A DNA stretch of 64,000 nt, from contig VCMS01000210.1 in the NCBI GenBank assembly GCA_022539475.1, positions 35,040-99,039 of the forward strand, in the 5' to 3' direction. The DNA comes from Gracilaria domingensis (Eukaryota > Rhodophyta > Florideophyceae > Gracilariales > Gracilariaceae). The notes under the pieces are model-generated. The model worked only from the letters and a program-made list of their open reading frames with translations, ran no database searches and was not told the origin of the DNA. Positions 53,590 through 63,325 of this stretch are shown piece by piece. Both the position numbers and the translations under genes were made by a program. The stretch's first letter is position 1; every line of letters begins with the position of its first letter.

Positions 53590-55389
53590 ATGGAGGTATA
53601 TAAGGAAGTCTCCCAAGACGGGTCTGCCGAGAACTGTTCGGAGCCACCAACACCTCCGGTGTCAGTAGCGAACCTCGTCATCTCGAGCCCTCCCGCGATG
53701 TCCAACGCACCGAACGGCCCTCCGTCCTCAACGGCACGCATGCAAGTATCGAACCCGCCGTTCCGGTCTGTTCCTCTCCCGCAGTCGGCGGCTGCCTCCC
53801 AGCCGGGTTCTTCCGGACAAGATCACGCTCCAGCTCAGGCTGGTCCCGCGCCCGTGTGGGATTGGTTCAACGCCGAGATGCCAGCTACGCTGGGTGGATG
53901 GCCTACCGCAGGCGCGTTACGCATCCGGGATCCCCACCGGCACAGTTTCCTTTTTGCCCAGGCTCCCTGGTTTGACGCCGAAGCCGTTCGGGATACAGAG
54001 CTCGTCGACTCGTACGCTGTCGACGGTCAACTCCCTGGTGGGCTTCCTGCTGACGTTACCCGTTCATGGGACTGGATCGCCCGCGTTGCGGTTATACCGA
54101 GCTGCCTGTTTGTAGGTCGAAACGAGACGAGACAATTCGCTCGCAATGAGATGGCCCGCATTGGGTACGCGCGACACTTCCGAGCTCCGAACGAACATCC
54201 GGTGCCGGCACAGTACCAGTACGATGTGGCACGTTACCGAACTTTCGGCGAGGTCGGCTACGGCGACCATCTAGCCAACGCGTTGGACGAAATTGACCGA
54301 TATTCGGATACCGTTCAGCCGCAGCAGGAGTTGATCCTGTGGGCGCGGCCGATCCTTCGCGCCGAGTTCCGGTTCCTTCGCCGTCCTGGACGGTCTCAAT
54401 TTCATGAAGGCCTCCGCTTCGAGAGGAAATGGCGTTCCCGCTTCGGGGTACTGGTGCCGTACCAGTGCACGGAGGTGGAACGCATTGCGCGTCACTCCCA
54501 TACTGGGCGATACCTGCCGCTGCCGTCATTCTGGCCTGCGGTCGAAGTCCCACGAGGGTGTCACGTAGAGCTACCGCCCTGCCTAACTTACATAGGCTCG
54601 TACTTCATGAATGATCCGCCTCGCGGCCTGTGGAGCATCCTGGCAACAGAATGGACCGTCCGCGTTGCGGCTTTCCTCCTCATCGAGGCATATGATTCGT
54701 ACCGAGTTTGGTTCATCCCGGAACTCATCCGGCAAGCGATCCGAGCGTTGGATCTCTCCGAAGTGCTCGGCTCGGTCCGCAATGCGCGCGAAGCCACCGC
54801 GTTGGTGGACGTCATTGACCAGATTGACTGGAATGAGGTGCCTGCTAGTCAGGTTTCCGACGGGGTCCGTCGGCAGTCGGACCGTTCTCCCGGACGGAAC
54901 GTCAACGCCGGCGACTTCGTATATTTTGACCCATGGATTTGGGAGGTAATTGGTCCCGCTGAGGCGGCTGGTCGCCGCCGAGAGGAGCGATATATCCCGG
55001 AAGGGCACCCGCGTGGGTTCGTATACGTTGACGATGACGGTGATGACCCTGAAGAGGGAGGAAGTCCCATGGATGAGGGGAGCCCAGTGGGGGTTGCCTC
55101 GGAGCCCGACGCTACGGGAGATGACGACGAAGTCGTGATCGTTGACCCGCCCGCTGTAGCGGCTCCCGCTCCGACCGGCCCGTGGGCTCAGGATGTAGCA
55201 TCCGCCGTGGGCGGCAGTTCTTCTCTCACTCCGCGAGCGGCGGTCATTCGCGACTTCCTTCGAGGCGTGGGAGTGGCCGTTCCCGATAAGGTGACCGACG
55301 AGTCGGAGTTGCAGGCAATAGCGGCACAGCGCTTCTCCGGGGCTCCCGGTAGTGGGGGCACCCCAGGTGCTGGACCGTTCGGCGCGTAA
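53590..55389 (+). CDS. antisense ORF of the gypsy element, unknown protein
   Basis: 599 intact codons on the strand opposite gag-pol, starting 54 bp from the 3' LTR. I recognise no family. Seen: a disordered Ser/Pro N-terminus to about residue 95; a central Trp/Tyr/Arg-rich part that looks folded (WDWFNAEMPATLGGW, WDWIARVAVIPSCLFVGRNE, TYIGSYFMNDPPRGLWSILA, YRVWFIPELIRQAIRALDL); an acidic stretch with DDDEVVIVD near 511-519, which fits a SUMO-interacting motif; and a Gly/Pro C-terminus. No zinc or nuclease motif, signal peptide or membrane helix was seen. Codon use is balanced and the frame has no stop in a copy whose gag-pol is broken. It could be transcribed from an antisense promoter in the adjoining LTR (TATATA about 330 bp upstream). 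Similar opposite-strand extra ORFs are known in some plant gypsy elements. Confidence 0.7.
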   Translation: MEVYKEVSQDGSAENCSEPPTPPVSVANLVISSPPAMSNAPNGPPSSTARMQVSNPPFRSVPLPQSAAASQPGSSGQDHAPAQAGPAPVWDWFNAEMPATLGGWPTAGALRIRDPHRHSFLFAQAPWFDAEAVRDTELVDSYAVDGQLPGGLPADVTRSWDWIARVAVIPSCLFVGRNETRQFARNEMARIGYARHFRAPNEHPVPAQYQYDVARYRTFGEVGYGDHLANALDEIDRYSDTVQPQQELILWARPILRAEFRFLRRPGRSQFHEGLRFERKWRSRFGVLVPYQCTEVERIARHSHTGRYLPLPSFWPAVEVPRGCHVELPPCLTYIGSYFMNDPPRGLWSILATEWTVRVAAFLLIEAYDSYRVWFIPELIRQAIRALDLSEVLGSVRNAREATALVDVIDQIDWNEVPASQVSDGVRRQSDRSPGRNVNAGDFVYFDPWIWEVIGPAEAAGRRREERYIPEGHPRGFVYVDDDGDDPEEGGSPMDEGSPVGVASEPDATGDDDEVVIVDPPAVAAPAPTGPWAQDVASAVGGSSSLTPRAAVIRDFLRGVGVAVPDKVTDESELQAIAAQRFSGAPGSGGTPGAGPFGA

Positions 55390-55514
55390 TTCCCCGGCTC
55401 GCGGTCCCCGACGGGCTGCGGTAGTCCGCAATAGACCCCGATGATGAGGGGCGACTCAATAGTTAGAGGTAAACTTCTCCAGCCGTGCTGGCTTGGCTCA
55501 ACTCTTCGTCTTGC

Positions 55515-55529
55515 TCTCCCCCTTCTCAG
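55515..55529 (-). other. internal polypurine-tract copy, identical 15-mer
   Basis: Exactly the same TCTCCCCCTTCTCAG as at the 3' LTR, 126 bases after the antisense ORF stop. The antisense ORF is therefore bracketed by two identical copies 1978 bp apart. Confidence 0.75.
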
Positions 55530-55699
55530 TGGGCAATACCTCGTTTGAGGCTGTTGCGAATGGCCCACAAGAGAGGGGTAACTTTTCCGCACAAGCGGCT
55601 GTAGCGATAAAACTTCTTAGTCTTTCTTCCAGTTTCCTGGCTTCTTCTCCTTCTTCTTAGGCTTCTTTCTTCTTTATCTTCTTCTCCACTGTAAGTGGC

Positions 55700-55875
55700 T
55701 TCCGCATTTCGCGGCATGTTTGTTCAGCGAAAAGCTGTCCGCTTAGAGCGGCCTGGTCCGCCTGAGGCGGCTAAGTGATCTCGAGTTAACTTCAAGTTGC
55801 ATCCGCTTGACGCGGCATATTCTTGCGTAATGCAATACTGTCCGCATGAGGCGGCATATTCCGTCTGGGACGGCT
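55700..55875. repeat. cluster of six CCG-N7-CGG micro-hairpins
   Basis: Six 13-base interrupted palindromes of form CCGY-N5-RCGG: CCGCATTTCGCGG, CCGCTTAGAGCGG, CCGCCTGAGGCGG, CCGCTTGACGCGG, CCGCATGAGGCGG and CCGTCTGGGACGG, starting near 55702, 55739, 55758, 55803, 55842 and 55861. Loops differ while stems are kept. They lie in the non-coding gap between the end of pol and the antisense ORF. Confidence 0.75.
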
Positions 55876-55898
55876 GTGCTCAATAGAGACGTGGGTGG

Positions 55899-58800
55899 TC
55901 AACCCACTTGGGCCTTGTCCAGCGTAGCCGGTATCGGTGTCCGTGTGCGACGGTGGTACTGCAAGACCTTCGAGCGAGGCAAGTGCTCAATGGGCTCGTG
56001 CGTATCCTCTGAAGAGGCGTAGCCGTACCAACGGACTCGATACAGTAGTTCCCCGTCAGGGGCGTAGCCGTGACTTATCAGACGGTCAATGACATACTCC
56101 TCATCGAGGACCTTCCGCGCAGGATGCGGCTTTGTCGATGTATCCTCTCTCGAGGTGTCGTTGTTACCTCTCCCGTCGTGGGCTTCATTGGTTACTTTCG
56201 GCTTCCGTCCTGACGGCAAGACATCCTGTACGCCAGGCGAGAGCCATTTTGACCATGGTGTTTCCATGTCATTCCGGCTTCCAGAGTTCTGGCTTTCCTT
56301 CCCGTATTGTCGGGCTGTTACCGAGCTTCGGTGTTCTCGAATAGCGAGCTTCCGGCGTTCCGGCAAGATCTCCCGAAGTGAGGGTGAACGGTCCGCAATG
56401 CGGTGTGCCAGCGAGTGGTGCCGTGGCACGTGCCGAGGCGACGCCTTGCCAAGCATTGCTGGCGGTGGGGCCTGCGCCGTTGCACGGCTGTGCGTTGCCG
56501 ATTCAAATTCGGAATTTCCGTTTCCGGCGGCCGCAAGCCTTACAGCGGGCACGTGCCCGGCTCGTGTGTTGTCACCCTGCACTGGAGGCGGATCGCCGGC
56601 GAAGCCAGACACTTGGCGCAGCGTGCGCGCGTGTGCAGCGTTGGGCTGCTGCCCACCTACTGTGGCATGTCGGCCTGCTGTTGCGGCGGTTGCCTCCGTG
56701 TTTTCAACGGCTTCATTACTCGATGCTTCAATAAAATCTCCCGAAATCGGGTCTGCCGTAACAACACGGTCTTTCTGGACAGGCTTCTTTTCCGGTCTTC
56801 CGGCTTCTTTTGACGCGAGTGCGCTGCCGCTGCCGGGCTCCGACTGCGGCGGGCATGTACTTTCCGCATTCGACGTGGCTGCTGCGGTGGTTACCACCCT
56901 CTTTTCCGGCGTACCGGTCTCACGCTGCACAGCTGGGGCAGGCTCTTGTCCTTCCGTCTGTGACGGCCGTACAGTGCTATCCGCGGGCGAAGCGGCGACT
57001 TCTGCAGCAGCTACATCCTGGTGTTCTTCCGGTTCTCCGGCTTCGTGCTCCACCGAAGTGGTGCGTTCCTCTTTAGGCTTCCGCGATAACTGCGCGTTTC
57101 TCGCTTCTTTCCGAATCTTCGGCTGTACGTCGCGCGTCCGCGTGCTTTCACCACGACTTGCGTGCGGCCCGGAGGCCTGCAAAGGCACTTCCGTCGACGA
57201 CGGCGACAACGAAATCGAGCGACTTACCTCCTCCTCCCCCTTCTCAGTTGGAGCGTCGGGGTGGTGGTGAGTATCCCCTGAGGGGCCAGTATCCGCGTGT
57301 GGACATGTGCGGCGTTCGAGACTGGCGGGTTAGCTTCCGGCTTTGCCGGCAAATCAGCACGTCCGCGGCTAGGATGCGGCAGGACTGACAACGAAGCGCG
57401 CTCTCCCGCTGTCGCGGCTTGGTCCACAGTAGGCGTAGCGCTGTCCGGCGTTTCCGGTTGCTTTTCCTGACGAACAGGCTGTGGCGCAGGCGTTACGCGA
57501 TCGCGCGAAAAACGCTCGTGTTCACCCTCAATATCGAGGACAACCGTTGTATCGGTGATAGAAATAACCCTGTAGGGGCCGTCCGCGATAGGAGAGAGCT
57601 TATGCCTCTTCTCCTTTTCCGGGTTATAGTATTCCTTCCGTAGGAAGGCGTAGTTACCTTCCCTGATCTGAGGGGCATCCCTGCGCATTCGTGCGTCGAA
57701 ATTCCGCTTGTACGCGGCTTGTGCCTTATCGATGTTTTGCCTAACTGTAGGAATGATGTTCTTAAGCCAGGCCTTCCAGGCGTCCCTGTGTAGACGAGCG
57801 AGGGAACTTATCCAAAGTTGGCTGTGGCTCGATAGCCACCGAAGGTGGAACGCGTGATAGCACAAGCTCGAACGGCGAGATCTGAGTAGTGCGATGAACC
57901 TGCGTATTGTAGCATATGTCACCGCATCGGTGTATTGATCCCACTCCGACGGATGTTCGGCAACGAATGTCCGTAATGCATTGAGCATTGTGCGGTTAAA
58001 ACGTTCAACCTGCCCATTACTCTGGGGTGGTATGTTGTCGTAAACCAGTTTTGGATCCGCAAGATGCGGCAAACGTCCTGAAAGAACTTAGCCGTAAACT
58101 GCGGTCCATTGTCCGATAACAGGTCAATCGGCGGTCCGTAGACAAAAACCCAGTGTGTAACGAAAGCTTGGCGACCGCACTGGCGGTAACCTTCGTCAAA
58201 GGCACAGTCCGTACCAGTTTAGAAAAACGGTCGGTGATCACAAGTAGAAACCGGTTTCCCCGGCGAGTGCGGATAAACTCGCCGAGCAAGTCAATTGCCA
58301 CGAATTCAAGTGGAGCCCTGGCAGGGAAGAGTACCAACTTCTTGGAGTACTTCCGCAGTTTGACGCGGTTCTTCGCGCAGTCAGAACATCCACGAACAGT
58401 GGCATACGCGTCGAAAGCCATTGCTGGCCAGTAAAAGTCCTTCCGTAAGGTGTAGTACAACTTCCTGCCACCAGGGTGGGCTGACAACTTCGCGTAGTGC
58501 GACAAATGCAGTACTCGTGACTGAAGTGAGTGCGGAACCACAATCTGTGGCCTGTTTCCGACGGTTCGGATTAGAAATCCTTGGTCGTTCTCGACGAAAG
58601 GCAACTGTGCTCCACCGTTTAGGCGACTACGAATCTCCGTACAAAAACGGTCGGTGTGCTGCTCCCGGATGAGTTCTTCCGGCTTGATCGGTACGAAAGA
58701 GCCCGGTTCGGGTTGCGTGTCAGACACGGCTAAAACAGCATCGTAGATGTCCCATCCTTCCGATTCTTCATCGGCATCGCTCGAGCCGTCTTCCACGAGG

Positions 58801-60157
58801 AAGCACGGTATCTCCAGATCATCGACTGGCGCAGCTTCAGCCGCTGTTTCCAAGCGGGACAGTGCATCAGCCTGAGTGTTCAGGAGTCCTTTCTTGTAAC
58901 GGATTTCGAAGTCGAATTCCGACAAGCGAAGTCTCCACCGCATCAAGCGGCCAGATGGCTCTGCTATAGAGAGTAGCCAGCGTAATGCCGAATGATCGTA
59001 TGGACAATGAAGCGGGTCCCGATAAGATAGGCCGCAGTGTCTGTAACGCCCAGACAACTGCCAAGCACTCCTTCTCGGATACCGAGTAATTCCTCTCGTG
59101 AACGTTGAGGCTCCTTGACCAATACCCAATTGGCAATCGCTCGCCATCATTGGTGGTCTGGAATAGGCACAGCCGACTTGGTAGTCGCTCGCATCCGTAT
59201 CTACTGCATATGGCAAACCAGCCCTAGGCAGGGATAAAACAGGTGGCGATGTCACCGCGTCCACGAGCGACGAGAAAGCCGCGACCTTGCGGTTGTCGAA
59301 TTCTTCCAGATCGACTGGCTGGCCTTTGCGAAGAAGCTCGTTCAGAGGTGCAGCGATATCCGCAAAGTTCGGAATGAAGCGGCGATACACATTGCACAAG
59401 CCGAGAAAAGATCGGAGTTCCGTCTGCGTCCTCGGATGCTTAGCCTCTTTGAGGGATTTCACGCGTACTTCGTCAATCGAAAGCCGTCCCGGACGGATAA
59501 CATGCCGAGATACCTGACGGTTTCGGTAAAGAACTCACACTTCTTGAGCTTGAGCGTAATGCCTGCATCGCGTAGGACTCGCATCACATCCCGTACGTGG
59601 GTCAATGCTCATCCAGGTTGCTGGAGTAGACAATGATGTCATCCAGGTATACCAGGCAAGTCTTCCACTTAAAGCGGCTAGCAAAATATCCACAGCTCGT
59701 TGAAAAGTGGCTGGCGCGTTCGTTAACCCAAAGGGCATCCGATTGAATCGTACAATCCTTCATGACAAACGAAGGCTGTCTTGTCACGATCCTCAGCCCT
59801 CACGGAACTTGCCAATAGCCCCAATTCGCGTCTAGGTTGTGAACACTTTCGCGTCGCCCAATGAATCGATGCATTCATCCATTCGTGGATAGGATACACA
59901 TCCTTGACCGTAGCCGCGTTTAGCTTGCGTAATCGATGCAAAATCCCAAGACCCATCAGCTTTGGGCGCGAGCACCACCGGCGATGCCCAAGTGACTGAG
60001 CCGGCTCGATAACTCCAGCGCGGAGCATCTTCTCAACTTGAGCTTTCTCCTCCTGCCGAGCTGTCGTCCTGCCCTGTAAGGTGCTGTGAAATGGGCCGAG
60101 TATTCGGTAGCAAATCAATCCGATGTTCGGTAATACCAATCTTACCCAGTGTGCCAT
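55899..60157 (-). pseudogene. pol: gypsy Pol: RT, RNase H, integrase, chromodomain (frameshifted)
   Basis: Seen on the minus strand. RT start region: KAQVEKMLRAGVIEP and RKLNAATVKDVYPI (60157-59723), with the catalytic YLDD at 59649-59638. RT thumb and RNase H: LRSFLGLCNVYRRFIPNFAD, then NYSVSEKECLAVVWAL and the TQADALSRL end. Integrase HHCC: HLSHYAKLSAHPGG..CSDC; DDE core: VAIDLLGEF and SNGQVERFNRTML. After a long Ser/Thr/Pro/Glu-rich tail comes a chromodomain (YVIDRLISHGYAPDGELLYR, VRWYGYASSEDTHEPIEHL) ending at 55899. Frame changes occur near 57300, 58070, 59150-59460 and several times above 59.5 kb. Several of these look like single-base losses, so the original was one polyprotein. The chromodomain would target integration to marked chromatin (family knowledge). 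Confidence 0.85.
57233..57247 (-). other. internal polypurine-tract copy, one mismatch
   Basis: CCTCCCCCTTCTCAG, within pol just after the integrase part. On the sense strand it encodes a Glu/Lys/Gly peptide (PTEKGEEE). It is followed there by GGTAAGT, a consensus splice donor. Confidence 0.6.
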
Positions 60158-61480
60158 CCCACATGGCGTAACTCCTCAAGCATGTGCCGCAATTTATCGC
60201 GGTGAGTCTCTGGACATGTTCAAGATCCAGAGACTCCAGTTCCTGTACTGCCTTATCCTTCGTGTCAGCAGCACTCAGTCCGTATCATTACTGTCCGACG
60301 AGTCGCATTGCCTCCTTCGACAGGCTGCGTTATTTGCATCCGACGAAGTCGGCGTAGCATCTTCCGACGAACTTCGTCCAGTCGTTCGAATTGTTCCGTT
60401 CCGCCTCCCCCTCCTCAGCTTCGAGATTCCGAGAACCTCGGCAATAGAAACCTGAGTAGCACTATAGCCGCAGGTGCGGAAGCAACAACCAATAACTTGG
60501 CTCCTAACCAACCGTTGAGAAAAACGGCTGAAGTTCGCAACCAGCACCTGAAAAGCTTCTCGGTTCGACGAAAACAATCCCATTAGCGAGGCAAGCTGAT
60601 GCTTCTCCTGTAACGCAGCAACGTTGTACCGTTGTAAGCCACATTGTGGGAGTCACAGTAACCCAGACCTGTGATTCAGGCGGATGGAAATGGGCCGACT
60701 ACTCGGAGCTTTGTAGACTTCCGTTCATCGGCTGTAGCTTCTGTGCCGCAGCAAAGGACTTGCTTCTCAGAGCCCGGCGCAGGGACGCCGAACGATCGTA
60801 CAGTAGTCCCATCTTCCATTTCGATGGTTCGCTTCCGCGTCGAATTGCATCACGAAGCGTCACAGAAGTCGCAGCCGAGATAACCGGCGCAGCGATTGCT
60901 TGCAAACCAAGAAATCGAGCTTCGCCACGTAGCGCCAAGCCTGACGAGCAGTCTATTACTCCCACAGTCGAAAGTGGCCGATGTTCGCATCCCTATATCA
61001 TCTGCGGCGCCGCACGAACGCGAGACCGCAAGTGCGCGGAATCATATCAACCAAAAAGTTTGCCCAGCTCCTGTATCGAGCACGGACAACTGCCGAACCA
61101 TGTACTGTCGGAAACACCTAGGTCGGCGTAAACTTTGTAGTTACGTTTCGCCATGACCAGGACTCTATCCGGGAACCGGCTTTCTTAGACCGTATCCACG
61201 GCACGCAAGACACCAAGTGCTCAGAGTCCACGTCTGTAGTGGCCAGTTCCTCGAAAGGATTGTGACCGGGAGCGAGCTTCTCAGCCTCAGGCGCACTAAA
61301 CCCCGTCGCTGGGGCGCCTCTCCATTCTGAGCTCCCTTGCTCAGTTTTTCTGAGCGTCGCCGCCAATCTGCGAGGTTGCGATTCCGCAGGCGCTACATTC
61401 CACCATTCGATGCACCGTTTCCTGTTTCCAGGCTGAGTCTCCGCCTTCGCACGAAGGTACGATTTGTCGGAACACGTTCC
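60158..61480 (-). other. expected protease and gag-pol junction region, unreadable
   Basis: Position in the element predicts an aspartic protease here. I see only a weak candidate (IDCSSG-type residues near 60950) and several frame breaks, so no protease is claimed. Confidence 0.35.
60404..60418 (-). other. internal polypurine-tract copy, diverged
   Basis: CCTCCCCCTCCTCAG, two mismatches from the terminal copy, upstream of RT on the sense strand. It is the rightmost of four such motifs. Confidence 0.5.
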
Positions 61481-61499
61481 CGTCGCGGCGTCAACGACT

Positions 61500-63240
61500 C
61501 ATACTGAGCACTATCTTCGCCATATCCCGTATGGCATTAAGCAATTCGGAGCGATGTGCCCTGCCTGTAACAGGTATGACAAATAAGGTGACGAAGAAAT
61601 CCGCGTTGGCGCCGCGCTCCTGTCGAGGAGATACGGTCCCTCCATCCAGGCGTTGGCTTCGATATCCGCCAGAGTGCGGCACGGCAATCCGGACTTGACG
61701 TCCGGCGTACAGAGCGGGTCTCCGTCCACTGTAGACTGCTCCGTCGTCGACGGCAATTCCGAACTCGCATTGAACCATCGTCCTGTAACAGTGCAGTTAT
61801 CATAACCCCCTTGAACAGAACCTCGCGATGAGCATGAGAGTCTCGCCTTCTACATGAAGGAGTCGCGCGTGCGCCTTGATACCAGGCGTCTCGAGCTGCA
61901 TCTCCCTCCGCTTGGGCAAATTGAACGAGTCCAGATAGGTAATCCGGCGTTTGTTCTCCCGATAATGGGCTACCAACGTCCGAATTGATCGTCCAGTCCA
62001 TCAACAAACATCGTACACCGCTCGCTGCGAGAACACGTTCCACATCTGTGGAAAGCCTTATTGAGCGGTCGAATAAACGTTTCCGACTCTTCGCTCCTTG
62101 CTTCGGTCTCGTAGCGCGAGTATGCACCTTGTATCGCATTGCCTGTCGCGTAAGAGCGCAGAGATATGTACCGCTTCCGCCAGCACTAACTCCTCCTTCG
62201 GAGCGCGAGACGACCCACAACCGAATTGAATTATCTTCGCTACACCCGTCAAAAATACGCAGCGCATGTAGCCTGTGCCTCACTCATCCGAAGTACATCG
62301 GCTTCCGCTACGAACGGCTAAGAAAATCCAAGACAAGAATTGATCTTCCCCAAGAACTTGGGCTTTAGCGTGAGCTCCATTGTCGAGATGATTCGCACTT
62401 GCCAGTCCCACGTGGTCCTCTGTGCGTCGTTCATCAAGCCATAATATCGGTAAGATAGTAGCTTCCGATACAGTAAGTTGTCGCTTCAACTCCTCAATCC
62501 AGTGTCTCCTCCTTTCGTACGCCTCGTGCAACGCCAGAAGTGCTTCAGTAGCCCGCAACGGATGCACGATAGCGAGAGCGCTCTTCCCGCTGTCCGAAGA
62601 GTCGTAGACATCCCTTTTGGGCCCTCCTCATCAGAAGAATGAAGAAACGAGTCAGACTCAACCTGACCTTCTTCTTGCCGGACGATCCCGGAACGGCGCG
62701 AGCTGAGAACCCTCAGAAACCGGGCTCCCGCCAACAGCATCAATACGATGATTTGCTCGACCGTCTCCAGACGGTAGCCAGCGTCCAGGCGTCGCAGCCT
62801 GCTCGTGCAACCAGCCACACCTGTCGTTCCATAATCTGGTACATCAGACCGTAAAACACGACGTCGCTCGAAACATCCCGACACCGCTTCATCGAGCCGT
62901 TCCGATTCTAATATCCCGGATGAGCCCACTGGATCTGCAGGATCGAACCTGACCTCTAATTCACGAGTATACTCTCGACCCCGACACATAACGTCAACCC
63001 TCGCGCATCAGCCGCAGGTCGTTCAGTTGCCCACGAGTGGTGGGTCCCGTATCAGAACCGCCCCGGAAGCCGTTTCGGTCGCCATGCCTGACCTCCAGGC
63101 TCCTTCGCAACGAGGCAAACTTGCCGCAAGCCGGACGAACCGCACAGAAGCGCACTGGCGCCCACTCCTCACGGGACACATCTCACCACACAGTCCCAAT
63201 GGCAACCAAAACAACTTCCGAAACGACAATGAGAGAACCT
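61500..63240 (-). pseudogene. gag: gypsy Gag, heavily frameshifted copy
   Basis: 62165-63240 aligns with the gag at 44-1178, with very many single-base deletions. Further downstream on the sense strand a CCHC zinc knuckle (C-x2-C-x4-H-x4-C spacing) is present but split across two frames near 61545-61590, as expected from one lost base. No frame is long enough to encode a working Gag as written. Confidence 0.7.
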
Positions 63241-63305
63241 AGAACGATTCCCAACTATCTGGCTCCAAACAAACGAACCAACTCCAACGATGTGCCAATA
63301 AAGCC

Positions 63306-63322
63306 GATTCTAGCGGAGACCA
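63306..63322 (-). other. primer-binding site of right element, degraded
   Basis: Minus strand TGGTCTCCGCTAG beside the LTR, the same position and start as at 1339-1321 but missing bases. Confidence 0.45.
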
Positions 63323-63325
63323 GTT

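Noticed and set aside
60699-60965. Aspartic protease of the gypsy element
   Set aside because: Position is right, but no convincing D-[ST]-G active site is readable in the broken frames, so it is not claimed.
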